DNA of 64,000 nucleotides from Dama dama (GCF_033118175.1 NC_083701.1:8017501-8081500); one strand, 5' to 3'. Shown: positions 43,999 to 54,933, counted from the stretch's first letter. Program-made: numbers and translations. The notes: generated by a model from the sequence alone, not told the origin.

Positions 43999-44065
43999 TT
44001 CTTGAAAGTTTCTGGGATACTACCACTGATAAATAAATGGTCAACTTATGAAAAGAAAGTGACCA

Positions 44066-44303
44066 GGGGCTTCCTTGGTGACTCAGCAGTAAAGAATTGG
44101 CCTGCCAATGCAGGAGACTCGGGTTTGATCCCTGATCTGAGAAGATCCCACATGCCGCAGGACAACTAACCCAGTGTACCACAATAAGAGAAGCTCCTGC
44201 AATGAAAAGCGTGCACACCACAGCTAGAGGGTAGCCCTTCTTCTCTGCAACCAGAGAAAAAGCCTGCGCTGCAGCCAAGACCCAGCACAGCCAAAAATAA
44301 AAC
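44066..44303 (+). mobile_element. CHR-type SINE, long form
   Basis: GGGGCTTCCTTGGTGACTCA head, GCAGGACAACTAACCCAGTG, and CCAGCACAGCCAAAAATAAA end. Confidence 0.92.
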
Positions 44304-44956
44304 TATGCATACAAAAAGGAAACAGCCAACACATACAGGATACATGCAGGAGACAGACACCCTGGAGAAGCACCAAGTTCATGAGCGCTTCTTTCCTAAA
44401 AGTAAAGACTACTAATCACAAAGGTGTATAAGAGCAGCCTGACGCAGAAGGAGCCGAGTGAAACATGAGCAGCTCAAAGCGGACACAGGGGGTGCAGCTG
44501 GCAGACTAGAGCCTTGGAGCCTGGAGCCTGGGCCCTTCCAGCATCTTTTCAGAAACCCTAAAGGGCTTCCTGGAGTAAGAAGGACTTCTCCATGCTCTGC
44601 ACCAAGAGTGAGCCCTGTGGAAGTTTTCGTGCAGGGATCTTGTTTTCCTAGTGCATCTCACAGACCTTCTGTGTATCAGGCCTACAAGAATTGTTTTCTT
44701 TTAATTAAATCCCTGGGCCTTAACCCTGAACTGAAAGGGTCTGGGAGGAGCGGTGTGGTAGGAGGACGAAGCTGGTCCAGCACACGAGCAGACCGGAACA
44801 GATGGGAAGGGATGCTCCATCAGCAGGAAATGGTCGTCAGAACAAGTCACATCAGAAACGGGTGACGCCACGATGAACCGCCAGTGACGAGACACAAACA
44901 GTAACAGAGGGGTCTGATGGGGGCGACTTCAGAGGGTCAGTCAAAAGGCGGAGCAC
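44304..44956. other. Unique DNA
   Basis: About 650 bases. An open frame at 44458-44865 shows no recognised family. Confidence 0.4.
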
Positions 44957-45233
44957 CAGGCTTCCGTGGTCCAGTGGATGAGAATCTGCCTGCCGATGCA
45001 GGGGACGTGGGTTTGATCCCTGGTCCTGGAAGATTCCACAGGCCTCAGAGCAGCTGAGCCCACGCGCCGCAACTACTGAGCCTGCGCTGGCGAGCCTGGG
45101 AGTCTCAGCTACTGAGGCCACTGCAATAAGAAGCCTGCACACCACAACTAGAGCGTCATCCCTGCTCACCGCAACTAGAGAAAAGCCCTCGCAGCAACCA
45201 AGACCCAGTGCAGCCACAAACAAATAAATAAGA
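44957..45233 (+). mobile_element. CHR-type SINE, long form
   Basis: AGGCTTCCGTGGTCCAGTGG head, GCGCCGCAACTACTGAGCCT, ACTAGAGAAAAGCCCTCGCA and the AACAAATAAATAAGA tail. Confidence 0.92.
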
Positions 45234-45656
45234 GAGACGTAGCCCTACCTCCACCTCTGAGCAGTCCCCTTCAGTCCTTCGAATACTGCCGTCTGCAGCC
45301 TCAGCTCCCCGGTCATTGGGCTAGTCCAGCGTCTGCACATGTATTTACCCACAGACCACTTTCTTAGAATGCATCTTATCCAGTTAAGCCCAACAGGTCC
45401 AGCAGATAAAGGAGAAGCAGCCGTGAGGGGCGCAGAGCCCTACCCCCACCCCACCCCCCGCCCCACACCTTGTCTCCTCCCCAGACCTGATACCCCTGGA
45501 GGCAGGAAGGTCTTTGAGGAACCCAGTTTGAAACTCCTTGCACTAAATTATGGTCTTACCCCAGGCATCCCAAACTCCAAAGACCCCAAGGTCCAGAGGG
45601 AAAACAAAAAAGTGACATTGGCTTGCTTTGGCTGTGCAAAATCGGGGTGTCTTAGG
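45234..45656. other. Unique DNA with a C-rich patch
   Basis: A CCACCCCACCCCCCGCCCCA patch lies at about 45448-45470. No gene recognised. Confidence 0.4.
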
Positions 45657-45810
45657 AGTTCAGTTCAGTTCAGTTGCTCAGTCGTGTCCAACTCTTTGTG
45701 ACCCCGTGGAGTGCAGCACGCCAGGCTTCCCTGTCCATCATCAACTCCCAGAGCCTGCTCAAACTCATGTCCATTGAGTCAGTGATGCCATCCAACCATC
45801 TCATGTCCTA
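45657..45810 (-). mobile_element. BovB/ART2-type fragment, antisense
   Basis: GTTCAGTTCAGTTCAGTTGC, GCAGCACGCCAGGCTTCCCT, CATGTCCATTGAGTCAGTGA and CATCCAACCATCTCATGTCC are the BovB 3' region in reverse. Confidence 0.88.
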
Positions 45811-45959
45811 GTACAGGGAGAAGCTAGTAAAGGAGAAGTTCTGTGCTTCTTCCATGGGATTGATTATTGCTGGAGTCTGGCAGACCTAGGAATGCCCCAG
45901 GCTCTGTGTTCACAGACCGGGTTTTCCCAGGGAAGCCAGAAATCCAGATTTTCCATGAA

Positions 45960-46600
45960 CTCATAGGAATTTTTTAAAATTAATAGGCTATTTTCTAGAG
46001 CAGCTTTAGGTTACAAAAAAAAAAGCATGGAAAATATAGGGAGTTGGCATATTCCCTCTTCCTGACCCTCACTCCAGTTTCTCCACTTATTAACATCTTG
46101 CATTATTGTGGTACACTGGTTGCAACTGGTGAACCAATATTGATACATTAAGTGTTATACATTCTATGGGTTTTTTTTTTTTTTTAATTATTTATTTATT
46201 TTTGGATGCACTGAGTCTTCATTGATTTTTTTTTTTTTTTTTTTTTGGCGTGGACTTTCTCAGGTTTTCTTTAGCTTCAGCAAGCAGGGACTACTCTCCA
46301 ATTGTGGTGCTTGGATGTCTCGTTGTGGTGGCTTCTCTTGTTGCAGAGCACGGACTTAGTAGTTGTGGGACACAGCCCCAGTTGCCTCGTGGCCTGTGGG
46401 ATCTTCCCGGACCAGGGATGGAAGCCATCTCCCCTGCTTTGGCAGGCAGATTCTTATCCACTACACCACAGGGGAAGTCCCAGTTCTATGGGTTTTGACA
46501 AATGCACAGTGACATGTATCTACCAACACAGCACCATACAGAGTTTCTTTACTGCCCTCAACCAGTGTTGGAGGCAGGGGATTGGGCAGACGGGGAGAGT
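45960..46600 (-). mobile_element. L1 3' UTR, antisense, carrying a CHR SINE
   Basis: ACTTATTAACATCTTGCATT, GAACCAATATTGATACATTA, and after the SINE TATGGGTTTTGACAAATGCA and CATGTATCTACCAACACAGC are the antisense L1 3' UTR. Confidence 0.75.
46175..46483 (-). mobile_element. CHR-type SINE, antisense, with perfect TSD
   Basis: T-rich tail, TATTTATTTTTGGATGCACT, a second T22 run, then GCAGAGCACGGACTTAGTAG to CCACAGGGGAAGTCCCAG. TTCTATGGGTTTT is perfectly repeated at 46162-46174 and 46484-46496. Confidence 0.94.
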
Positions 46601-47379
46601 CATCTCAGACATGGAAGCCATGAGAGAGAAATGGCTCCTGAAGGAAGGACGGCTTCCAGTTTTCAATTTGGTTTCTGGTTTCAGGTTCAAGCTTGCTCAG
46701 TTTGGGACAAGCCCCTCCAAGGTCAGCGTGCCTGCCTTCTCCAGGATCCACCTTGTTCTCATTCCTTCCTCCTTCTCCCTCACTCCCACACGCTCTGCTT
46801 GCTTCGAGAGAGAAAGCGCAGTGAAAATGCCCATGGAGATCTGGTCTACATCTTTCCTCCCGGCAGTGACTGTGGCCAGGGTTTGTCCAGAAGCAGCCAG
46901 CATAGCCATCCCCTAGTAAGACTGAGCAGGCCTGGCTGCCCGCAGTCAAAGTCAGTGATAACTGGATAATATTTCTAAAATGGGGCTTACAGTTTACTTT
47001 TATGCTCATACAATGCTCGTATAAGGAGAACCATGTTTGCATTTAAAACCCGAGGAGCAGCTGAGGAACAGGGGGTCGGGAATCAGACAGTCCAGGGCTC
47101 AGATGACATTTCTGGTGCCTCTAACTAGCTATATCCAAACCCTCTCTGGGCCCCAATGTTCTCAACTGAAAAAATGAGCCCAATAATATCTTCTCTGAGA
47201 GTTATTAGGAAGATTGAATGTTACAGGTGGCTTGCATACAGAAATGTTCAGTCCTTGCCTGCTCCTTACTGGGAGCTGGAGACCTGGATTTCAGTTCCAG
47301 CTTTGTTATCATCCAACTTTGTGACCAGGGATTAGTCATAAATCAGACACACAAGCCAACAGTTGCCCTGCTCCTATTT
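46601..47379. other. Unique DNA with a MIR
   Basis: Several overlapping open frames of 145-155 codons occur on both strands at 46500-47040 without any family. A MIR-like block is at 47095-47225 (AACTGAAAAAATGAGCCCAA, GAGTTATTAGGAAGATTGAA). Confidence 0.4.
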
Positions 47380-47557
47380 ATTTTTAAACTTTTTATTGAA
47401 AACCTTCTTTATTTTTTACATTAGTAATTGAAGTACAGTTGCTGCATGATATTATGTATTACAGGTGTACAATATAGTGAGTCACAATTTTTAAAGGTTA
47501 TATTCAATTTATAGTTATTGTAAAATATTGGCCATATTCCCTGTGTTGTACAATATA

Positions 47558-47782
47558 TCTTGTGTGTGTGCTCAGTCCCTCAGTTGTGTCCAACTCTTTG
47601 CAATCCCATGGACAGAAGCCCATGAAGCTCCTCTGTCCATGGAATTTTCCAGGCAAGAATACTAGAGTGGGTTGCCATTTCCTCCTCCAGGGAATCGTCC
47701 CGACCCAAGGATTGAACCTGTGTCTCTTGTGACTCCTGCATTTGCAGGCAGATTCTTTACCACTGTGCCACATGGGAATTCA
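47558..47782 (-). mobile_element. Bov-tA SINE, antisense, inside L1
   Basis: GTGTGCTCAGTCCCTCAGTT, CAGGCAAGAATACTAGAGTG, ending TGCCACATGGGAATTCATG. Confidence 0.92.
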
Positions 47783-48073
47783 TGTAGCTTAGTTTATACC
47801 TAATAGTTTGTATCTCTTACTTCCCTACCTCTATCTTGCCCTTCCCCCTTCCCTCTCCCCAGTGGTAACCACTAGTTTGTTCTCTATTTCTGTGAGTCTG
47901 CTTATTTGTTATATTCACGAGTTTGTTGCATTTTTTAGGTTCCACATGTAAGTGATATCATAAAGTATTTGTCTTTCTCTGACTTATTTCATTTAGCATA
48001 ATGCCCTCCAACTCAATCTACATTGCTGCAAATGGCAAAACTTCGTTTCTTTTTATGACTGAGTAGTATTCTA

Positions 48074-48130
48074 TTGTGTGTATTTGTGTGTGTGTATACA
48101 TATGTGTGTGTGTGTGTGTGTGTGTGTGTA
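48074..48130. repeat. (TG)n microsatellite
   Basis: About 55 bases of TG with TATACATA interruptions, inside the antisense L1. Confidence 0.95.
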
Positions 48131-48139
48131 TACAGATAT

Positions 48140-48440
48140 ATAAGTTCAGTTCAGTCACTCAGTTGTGTCTGACTCTTTGTGATTCCATGGATTACAGCAC
48201 GCCAGGCTTGTCTATCCATCACCAACTCCCAGAGTTTGCTCAAACCCATGTCCATCGAGTCTGTGATGCTATCCAACCATCTCATCCTCTATCACCCCCT
48301 TTTCCTCCTGCCTTCAATCTTTCCAAGCATCAGGGTCTTTTCCAATGAGTCAGTTCTTTACATCAGGTGGCCAAAGTATTAGAGGGTTTCAGCTCAGTAT
48401 CAGTTCTTCCAATAAATATTCCAATGAAAATATATATCTA
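48140..48440 (-). mobile_element. BovB 3' fragment, antisense, inside L1
   Basis: GTTCAGTTCAGTCACTCAGT, AGCACGCCAGGCTTGTCTAT, CAAACCCATGTCCATCGAGT, CTTTTCCAATGAGTCAGTTC and CATCAGGTGGCCAAAGTATT are consecutive BovB blocks. It abuts the (TG)n repeat. Confidence 0.92.
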
Positions 48441-48442
48441 TG

Positions 48443-48471
48443 TACTCTTTACCATCTAAGCCACCAGGGAT
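48443..48471 (-). mobile_element. 29-base Bov-tA head remnant
   Basis: CTCTTTACCATCTAAGCCAC plus CAGGGA is the antisense first 25-30 bases of Bov-tA, left behind at the BovB/L1 border. Confidence 0.6.
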
Positions 48472-48604
48472 AGTTAAATATACATATACCATCTCTTTAT
48501 TCATTCATCTGTTGGTGGACACTTAGGTTGCTCCCATATCTTGGGTATTGTAAATAATGCTGCTATAACAATTGCGATGCATGCATCTTTTCTAGTCAGG
48601 GGGA

Positions 48605-49745
48605 AATCTTTTTTTTAATTGAAAATATTTTTATATACATTCAAGAGTACACATATCAGAGAGTTCCCTGGTGGTCTAGTGGTTGGGATTCAGCACTTTC
48701 ACTGCCATGATCAATGTTTAATCCCTGGTTGGGGAACTGAGATCCCACGAGCCTCCCCAGCACAGCCAAAAATAAAGAAAGTACATGAACATTGCACATA
48801 ACTCTGCACATTGATGAATTTTGAAAAGCTGAACACTCTATGTACTCAGAGCCCAGATGGGAAAAAGCATCCTGAGAGCCTCCTCATCCCCGCTTCCGTA
48901 GGCTCAATCGGTAACGGCACAGCTACCGTCCTGACCTCCAACGCCCTCCACAGCAGCTCTGCCTGTGCTTGGACCTCATAAAACTAGCATCACGCAGAAC
49001 GTGCTCTTGGGCCTGACCTATTTTGCCCAATACGATGTTTGTGAGATTCATCCATATTGTTGGATATGGCTGTGAATTGTCCATTTTTACTACTGCTTTG
49101 TACCATTGGCATTCTAGGGCTGGCGGCCCAAAGTCAGCCTTCCATCTGGTTTCATAAAGTTTTTTTTTAAAGCACAGCCATGCCGGTTCAGTTCTGTACA
49201 TGTCTAGGGCTGCATTCTACACCGTACTACAGTGACAAGAGCTGAGAAGACCATATGGCCCACAAACCTGGAGATGCTATCTGCCTCTTTACAAAAAGGT
49301 TTTTGACTTCTATATAGTATTCCATCATGTGAATATACTGAAATTCATTTGCTCATTTTACTGTTAATGAGCAGTTTTGTAGTTTCCAAGTTGGGGCTCT
49401 GAAGAGTGATGTGTGGAGAACTTGTACGTCTTTTGGTGAAACAAGCAGGTGCATTTCTGTTGTGTCTGTTCCCGGGGGTGAACTTGTTAGATTACAGGGC
49501 AGATCTACGTTTAGCCTTGTCAAAAGCCATCAACCAGTTTTCTGAAGTGGCTGTGCCATGACTTGTCCCACAAGCAGTATCTGAGAGCTCCACCTGCTCC
49601 ATGTCCTGTCCCACTGGTATTTGTCTTTAGCATTTTCCCTACCTCTGTTTTGATTCTTCTCTTTATAATTTATTTCTCAGTTTCATGGTTGGGCATTTAC
49701 AGGGTTAAGAGCATTCACTGAGTCTAGTGGCGACTGTTAAATCTT
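48605..49745 (-). mobile_element. Old L1 3' region, antisense (second copy)
   Basis: AAGAGTACACATATCAGAGA region, GATGAATTTTGAAAAGCTGA, GAGATTCATCCATATTGTTG, TAGTATTCCATCATGTGAAT and TGTTAATGAGCAGTTTTGTA are antisense L1 3' UTR and ORF2 C-terminal blocks. A second, older copy next to the one at 47380. Confidence 0.65.
48659..48783 (+). mobile_element. CHR-type SINE inside L1
   Basis: GAGTTCCCTGGTGGTCTAGT head, TTAATCCCTGGTTGGGGAAC, and the CAGCCAAAAATAAAGAAAGT tail. Confidence 0.9.
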
Positions 49746-49823
49746 TTGTTTTCTTTTTCTTCTCTTTGTTGTTTTTGGCCATGCCACGCAACATGCAGGA
49801 TTTTAGTTTCCCGACCAGAAATT

Positions 49824-50449
49824 TTTAAAAAAAATTAATTTATTTAGTTTAATTGGAGGCTAATTACTTTACAGTATTGTAGTGGTTTTTGCCATACACT
49901 GACATGAATCAGCCATGGGTGTGCACGTGTTCCCCGTCCTGAATCCCCCTCCCACCTCCCTTTCCATCCCATCCCTCAGGGTCATCCCAGGGCACCAGCC
50001 CTGAGCACCCTGTCTTATGCATCGAACCTGGACTGGCGATCTGTTTCATATATGATAATATTCATGTTTCAATGCTATTCTCTCTTTGCATCTGTGTCTC
50101 TTTTGCCATCTTGAATATAGGGTCATCATTACCATCTTTCTAAATTCCACATATATGCATTAGTATACTGTATTGGTGATTTTCTTTCTGGCTTACTTCA
50201 CTCTGTATAATAGGCCCCAGTTTCATCCACCTCATTAGAACTAATTCAAATGCATTCTTTTTAATGGCTGAGTAATATTCCACTGTGTATATGTACCACA
50301 GCTTTCTAATCCATTCGTCTGCTGATGGACGTCTAGGTTGCTTCCATGTCCTGGCTATTATAAACAGTGCTGCAATGAACATTGGGGTACACATGTCTCT
50401 TTCAGTTCTGGTTTCCTTGGTGTGTATGCCCAGCAGTGGGATTGCTGGG
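49824..50449 (-). mobile_element. Young L1 3' end, antisense, with perfect 14-base TSD
   Basis: The target duplication CCCGACCAGAAATT is perfect at 49810-49823 and 50450-50463. The minus strand reads the ORF2 C-terminus, including MFIAALFIIARTWKQP and WYIYTVEYYSAIKKNAF, and then the 3' UTR. The open frame at 50140-50547 is intact over this part but reads upstream into the host SINE and is not a whole ORF2. The copy is 5' truncated to about 626 bases. Confidence 0.95.
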
Positions 50450-50479
50450 CCCGACCAGAAATTGAACCCATGTACCCTG

Positions 50480-50529
50480 GGGTTGCACAGAGTCGGACAC
50501 GACTGAAGCGACTTAGCAGCAGCAGCAGC
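50480..50529 (+). mobile_element. Bov-A2 3' tail micro-insert
   Basis: GGTTGCACAGAGTCGGACAC, GACTGAAGCGACTTAGCAGC and (AGC)n are the last 50 bases of a Bov-A2 SINE, 5' truncated. ACCCTG lies on both sides (50474-50479, 50530-50535). It sits inside the right half of the split CHR. Confidence 0.8.
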
Positions 50530-50583
50530 ACCCTGCAGTAGAAGCATGGAGTCTTAACCACTGAATCACCAGGGAAGTCCCTA

Positions 50584-52311
50584 CACTTTGTTTTCTTAAG
50601 AAGCTCTTCTTCATAGAGTCGCCTTTTGGATATGTAAAGATCAACATACGTTTACCCACTGAATGCTGTCTTCTCCCAGGAAAGGAATGCTAAACATCTC
50701 CAACTTCTCAAAAGTGGCTTGTAGCACATGGTTTTTATGCTTTCACAATCCTGGTTGCCTGGTGAACAACAGGCTTCGCATCTCTGGGCCTCAGTTTAAC
50801 CATCTGAAAATAAGGAGGTCTGATGTAAAGATCTTTAAAGTCGTTTTAACCCCAGTATTCTGTGTTAAACCTTAAGTTGGGAGCCCCCGCAGAGATGCCC
50901 ACATGCATGTCTAAACAGGGAACTCCCATCCCCAGATATTCCTGTTAATGTTTATCTGCTGACAGTAGAAAGTGAAGACATTTATTCATTCCATTTCTCT
51001 TCCTTCCAACAAATAGACAATAGTTTCTGAGAGCCAAGGATGTCCCAGGTGAGGCAGAAGGTGCTCGGGAAGGTAAGACTGATCTAGGTTTCTCCTGGTA
51101 GACACACAGCTTCAGCAGGAGGGCGAGGTGGACGGTGTAACTGAGGGACCCAGTATGGTCCACGGAATGCGTTGTAAGAAAGCAAGAATCCTGGGAAATG
51201 TCGGCACTGACGGACGCCACCCGAGGCTGGGAGGTGACTGGGGGGACGGAGGAGCTGATGGTTGTCTGAGTCTGTTCCCTGGAGGAGGTGGCCTGAGGCA
51301 CTGCTCCCTCTAGAGTCTGGGGAGGGCTGGTTTCACCCTCACTCTTCTCAGGATTCATTTCATTTGCAGCAAATGACTTCCAGGCCAGACTGCTCTTGGC
51401 TTCCTCCCTGACACTAGTGTCAGTGGTGTGTAAGGACCAAAGAACCAGTCAGCAAGCCTGGATGGCAGGCCCCTCTGATATTTGAATTCTGCAGAGACCA
51501 GCATAATTTAACTGACCCAAACACTGCCAAAATGTGAAGGCAGGGTGGAGAAAATGAAAATACGAATTAGGTTTTCGTGATATCAAACTCCATAGAGTCT
51601 CATAGGATCACTGCTTTGAATTTGTAAAAGAAAACGTAGCTGTTGTGTGTTAATTCATTTAAGCCTCACAATTTAAGCCCATGCAGTGGAGATGATCAGC
51701 CTTGTTTTCTGAACGGGGAAACTGAGACACTGTTTTAAAACTTAGACAGGGCGCCTAGTTGTCTTGCTTTACAGACATTGCTCTTTATCACAATCCTTTA
51801 ACAAGCGCAGTGACAGGGCTTCATGCTTGCAAGCAAACGTTCACTGGCATGTCAGGACTGGAGGCTTGGCAGCTTGGCTAACTGGTGTTGCAGTGGTGAG
51901 TTGATGAAATCCTGCTTAATCTAACTCTCCCCCAGTTTTACTGATGGGCCCATGAATGGGGGCCTCCGGGTCACAGAGCTCAGTAGTGTCAATTATACCA
52001 TCAATAATAGTGACATAAAAAAAAATCACTCCACCAGGGCAAGGAAGTTCCTGGAGGAAAGGTGGATGCTGTCGCTGGGAGAAGGCAGACCAGGAGAATG
52101 AACATTTACTATGGACTGAGTGTCACTTGTCCAAGGTCACACAGGCAACAAATGGCAGAATCAACCCTGAACTCAAATCCATCGTATATAGAAACTCAAG
52201 ATTAAAAAGATATCCCTTGTTGATACCAAATCCTGAATGACCAAATCTTTTCTTCTATTCATCCAAGCACATGGTCAGCTGGCTCTTTAGAAAATAAATT
52301 ACTGGGTACCC
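50584..52311. other. Unique DNA with several MIRs
   Basis: About 1.7 kb. MIR-like blocks lie near 50780-50850 (GCCTCAGTTTAACCATCTGA), 51650-51760 (GAACGGGGAAACTGAGACAC) and 52095-52185 (TTGTCCAAGGTCACACAGGC). I see no exon or gene. Confidence 0.45.
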
Positions 52312-52450
52312 TTCTTTAAAAAGTAATTAATTTGCTTTTCTGGTCTTACCATGTGGCTTGTGGGATCTTAGTTCCCCAACCAGGTATCAAACCCTGGACC
52401 CCTGGCATTGGAAGCACAGAGTTCTAACCACTGGACTTCCAGGGAATTCC
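52312..52450 (-). mobile_element. CHR-type SINE, antisense
   Basis: GTGGCTTGTGGGATCTTAGT, ACCAGGTATCAAACCCTGGA, and the CTGGACTTCCAGGGAATTCC end. Confidence 0.87.
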
Positions 52451-52516
52451 CCTGAGTACACGCTTATGACTTTTTCCCTGTGGGTTCATGATGGAATGAG
52501 TGGTGGTTGTCCTGTC

Positions 52517-52620
52517 GGAGGACTCTTTGTGACCCCGTGGTCAGAGGAGCCTGACAGGGAAAATCCATGGGATTTTCCACAAAAGAATATTGGAGTGGGT
52601 TGTCATTTCCTTCTCCAGGA
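52517..52620 (-). mobile_element. Bov-A fragment, antisense
   Basis: GGACTCTTTGTGACCCCGTG, TCCATGGGATTTTCCACAAA and TTGTCATTTCCTTCTCCAGG are the Bov-A body, with the head missing. Confidence 0.8.
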
Positions 52621-53488
52621 AGGAGTGGTAGATTATATTAATGGTCCCATCTCTTCACTCTACCCTAAGGAGACACTCTTTGTACTGGAAATTTCTCTTC
52701 TCTTACCAAAAAGGTGAGTACATTTTTCTTCTTGCTGATTCTGAGTTTGGTCATGTAACTTGCACTGGTAGTGCGCTGGTAGAAGAGACTTGAAGAAGCA
52801 CTTGACATTTCTACTTGCCCTTTTTGGCTCCTGCCATCACCGTGAGAAGGGCATCCCTAGGCTAACTTGTTGTCCCAGGAGGAATCTGGAAGCCCCAGGA
52901 AGCAGAGATGCTGCAGTCCTTAGAGGTCCTAGCCAACTTGCACACACAGGCTCTCCCCAGTGTTCATCCCTTGATCCAGCCTCCATCCTTCCAACCCTCT
53001 CCCTTCCTTCCATAACTGTTTCCTGGGCCTCCGTGTTGGGTCTGGCACGCGCCTAGTCTCTGGCAGCCCTCCTGTTTTACCCTCCTTGCCGCTGGGATCC
53101 AAGGCCACTCCTCCCTTTTTAAAATTGAATTTTTTTTAACATTGCCCAGTTACTACCGCTTGTGGTTGCTTTACAGAATATTTATTACACTTATAAATCT
53201 ATTAACTTTTCTTGGGTAAACTATTTAAACACAGCTGATAAACTTAAAACTTTGTGAATCAAATTTCCTGAATCATTTATCCACTGAGTCAAATTGCCAT
53301 ATTTCACTGAGTCTAACATAACTTCTCCTGAATGTTTCAACCACCTTAACAACACAAAAGTTTTTACTGTACCCATACTTAAACTTATTTGTACAAATAA
53401 GAACTATTGATTCAACCAATGTGTTAGCTACAGAAGATACATTTTTGTAGTTCTCCAGGATTGCAAGATCAGATACAAGACAGAATGA
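52621..53488. other. Unique DNA
   Basis: About 870 bases, no repeat or gene recognised. Confidence 0.4.
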
Positions 53489-54465
53489 TTATCTCCTTCC
53501 CAGGAACATGGAAATCACAGCCTCTGTGTCAATGATTGATGGATTCTTAGTGGGAACACTGAACCCTTCAAGGTAACTCAAGCAGCAGCAGGCATTTCCC
53601 GGTTGGGATGCCCTCCAACCAGGTTCAACTGCTAAGTCAACAGGACTTACAAGTAAGTTCTTGCAATCTCCATGTCCATTGAATTTTGAGTACATGATGT
53701 TTTGCCTCAGTTTACAATTAACTTGATTATGCCCCATTAGCATTCATTATAATCAGCAGGACCATACAGCAGTTTAATCCATCAACCATTCTGCTAGGAC
53801 ATCTGGCTAATTCATTAACTCACAGCACCAATTATGAACCTTTCCTCTACCCGGTTATTTTGGAGGCTGCTGATCTTGACCTACCCTTCCTGGTTTTGGT
53901 ACAGTTCTTACTCTTTTTGGAAATCTTTGACTTATAGTAAAGTTATCTGTTCTTCTCAACTTACACAGATACACTGTTTCCCAAACAGACATACTGAACT
54001 TCAAGTAAGAAAGAGTCCCATATATGCCAAACTTACCTACTTACTAAAATGCTGTTTTTATACTTTCTTTGAGCTATAACTAGCTTTGTCATTACATATA
54101 ATATTAACTTTTCCTTTTTGATCTCTAAGGACTCATGGCTTTTCACAGACTCAACTTGTTCTTGTAAATCAGCAACTGTAGACCTAGTTACTCTTTGTTA
54201 TATCTAAGTTGTTACAACCTGACCTGAGGGACCCTCTTTCCCTTTCACCTGATTCCTTTGTCCTTTCAGCAATAGCTAGCACTTTTGGCAGCAGCCTGGT
54301 TTTCTGGCAACAGCAAGATGTCTCAGGCCATTGCAATTTCTTTTTGCTCCCAGACGTGAACTCGGGTTCTCTGAAGGAGCCCTGGGTACTGCTAACGAAA
54401 AATGCTATTGAGATCAATACGTGTGTGCTGAGGGTACACTGTGTGTGTGCTGGTGGAGACGGCAC
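53489..54465 (-). pseudogene. Degenerate minus-strand coding relic, possibly retroviral
   Basis: Four separate minus-strand stretches read open: 54184-54465, about 54045-54195 (frame containing LQEQVESVKSHESLEIKK), 53855-54041, and 53489-53743 (frame containing GHGDCKNLLVSPVDLAVEPGW). They lie in one order but different frames, with stops between. Amino acid use looks coding, with charged and coiled-coil-like parts, unlike the neighbouring DNA. The layout suggests a decayed coding insertion such as an old ERV internal region. I cannot place the family, and no LTR is visible on either side. Confidence 0.3.
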
Positions 54466-54918
54466 CCTATGGCCGCTGAAAAGAAAGAATGAGAAAAGAC
54501 GTTGCTTCCTAAGGTCATAATTATGTTTTCAAGTTGCTCAAATCGTTTGAATATTACAACATCTTTTTTATATACAATTTTAAATGAATTTTTCCCTACA
54601 ATGTGTCTATTCAGATTTTTAACACTGTGATTATCCCAACCTCTGATTTTTAGCATTGTGCCTTCAGGTCCATTATTTTGCGGTCCCTCTTATGTATCCT
54701 TTATCAAAACCTGCATTCAAGAAAACATAAAATTATGTATACAAATTATTCTGGCTTCATGTAAATGCATGTTTGCCATAGAGCTATTAGATATAATTAT
54801 AAAACTATTGACACAAATATATTCAATTATGTTAATCTATTATTGCATAATGAAATGTCATTTCATGTAATACATTTCTGGCACAGATTCACTCTCGTGC
54901 CTGTCTTGAGAGGCTGAA
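54466..54918. other. AT-rich unique DNA
   Basis: AT-rich, no repeat recognised. Confidence 0.4.
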
Positions 54919-54920
54919 GG

Positions 54921-54933
54921 CCACCAGAGGGCA
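54921..54933 (+). promoter_or_regulatory. CTCF-like motif
   Basis: CCACCAGAGGGCA, with GG before it, matches the CTCF core (CCASYAGRKGGCRS) at 13 of 14 positions when the next base is counted. It lies about 3 kb upstream of the putative ZFAT promoter. A weaker reverse-oriented GCCCTCTAG block follows at 54950-54958. Confidence 0.55.

Larger units (their letters stand above)
47380..48604 (-). mobile_element. L1 3' end, antisense, carrying Bov-tA, (TG)n and BovB
   Basis: TACAGGTGTACAATATAGTG, the CCAGTGGTAACCACTAGTTT block, CATTTAGCATAATGCCCTCC and CATCTGTTGGTGGACACTTA give the antisense L1 3' UTR and ORF2 C-terminus. The three inserts break it into pieces. Confidence 0.8.
49750..50583 (-). 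mobile_element. CHR-type SINE, antisense, split by an L1 and a Bov-A2 tail
   Basis: The left part is at 49750-49823 (TTTGGCCATGCCACGCAACA, TTTTAGTTTCCCGACCAGAA). The right part is at 50464-50583 (GAACCCATGTACCC, GAAGCATGGAGTCTTAACCA, CACCAGGGAAGTCCC). Together they make one CHR-type copy that predates both inserts. Confidence 0.88.

Noticed and set aside
46302..47042. Overlapping open frames of 145-204 codons on both strands
   Set aside because: The largest begins inside an antisense SINE. Overlap on both strands and no recognised family suggest chance.
50140..50547. L1 ORF2 C-terminal frame as a functional gene
   Set aside because: It is a 5'-truncated L1 insert with a short target duplication; the frame upstream of the L1 reads into the host SINE.
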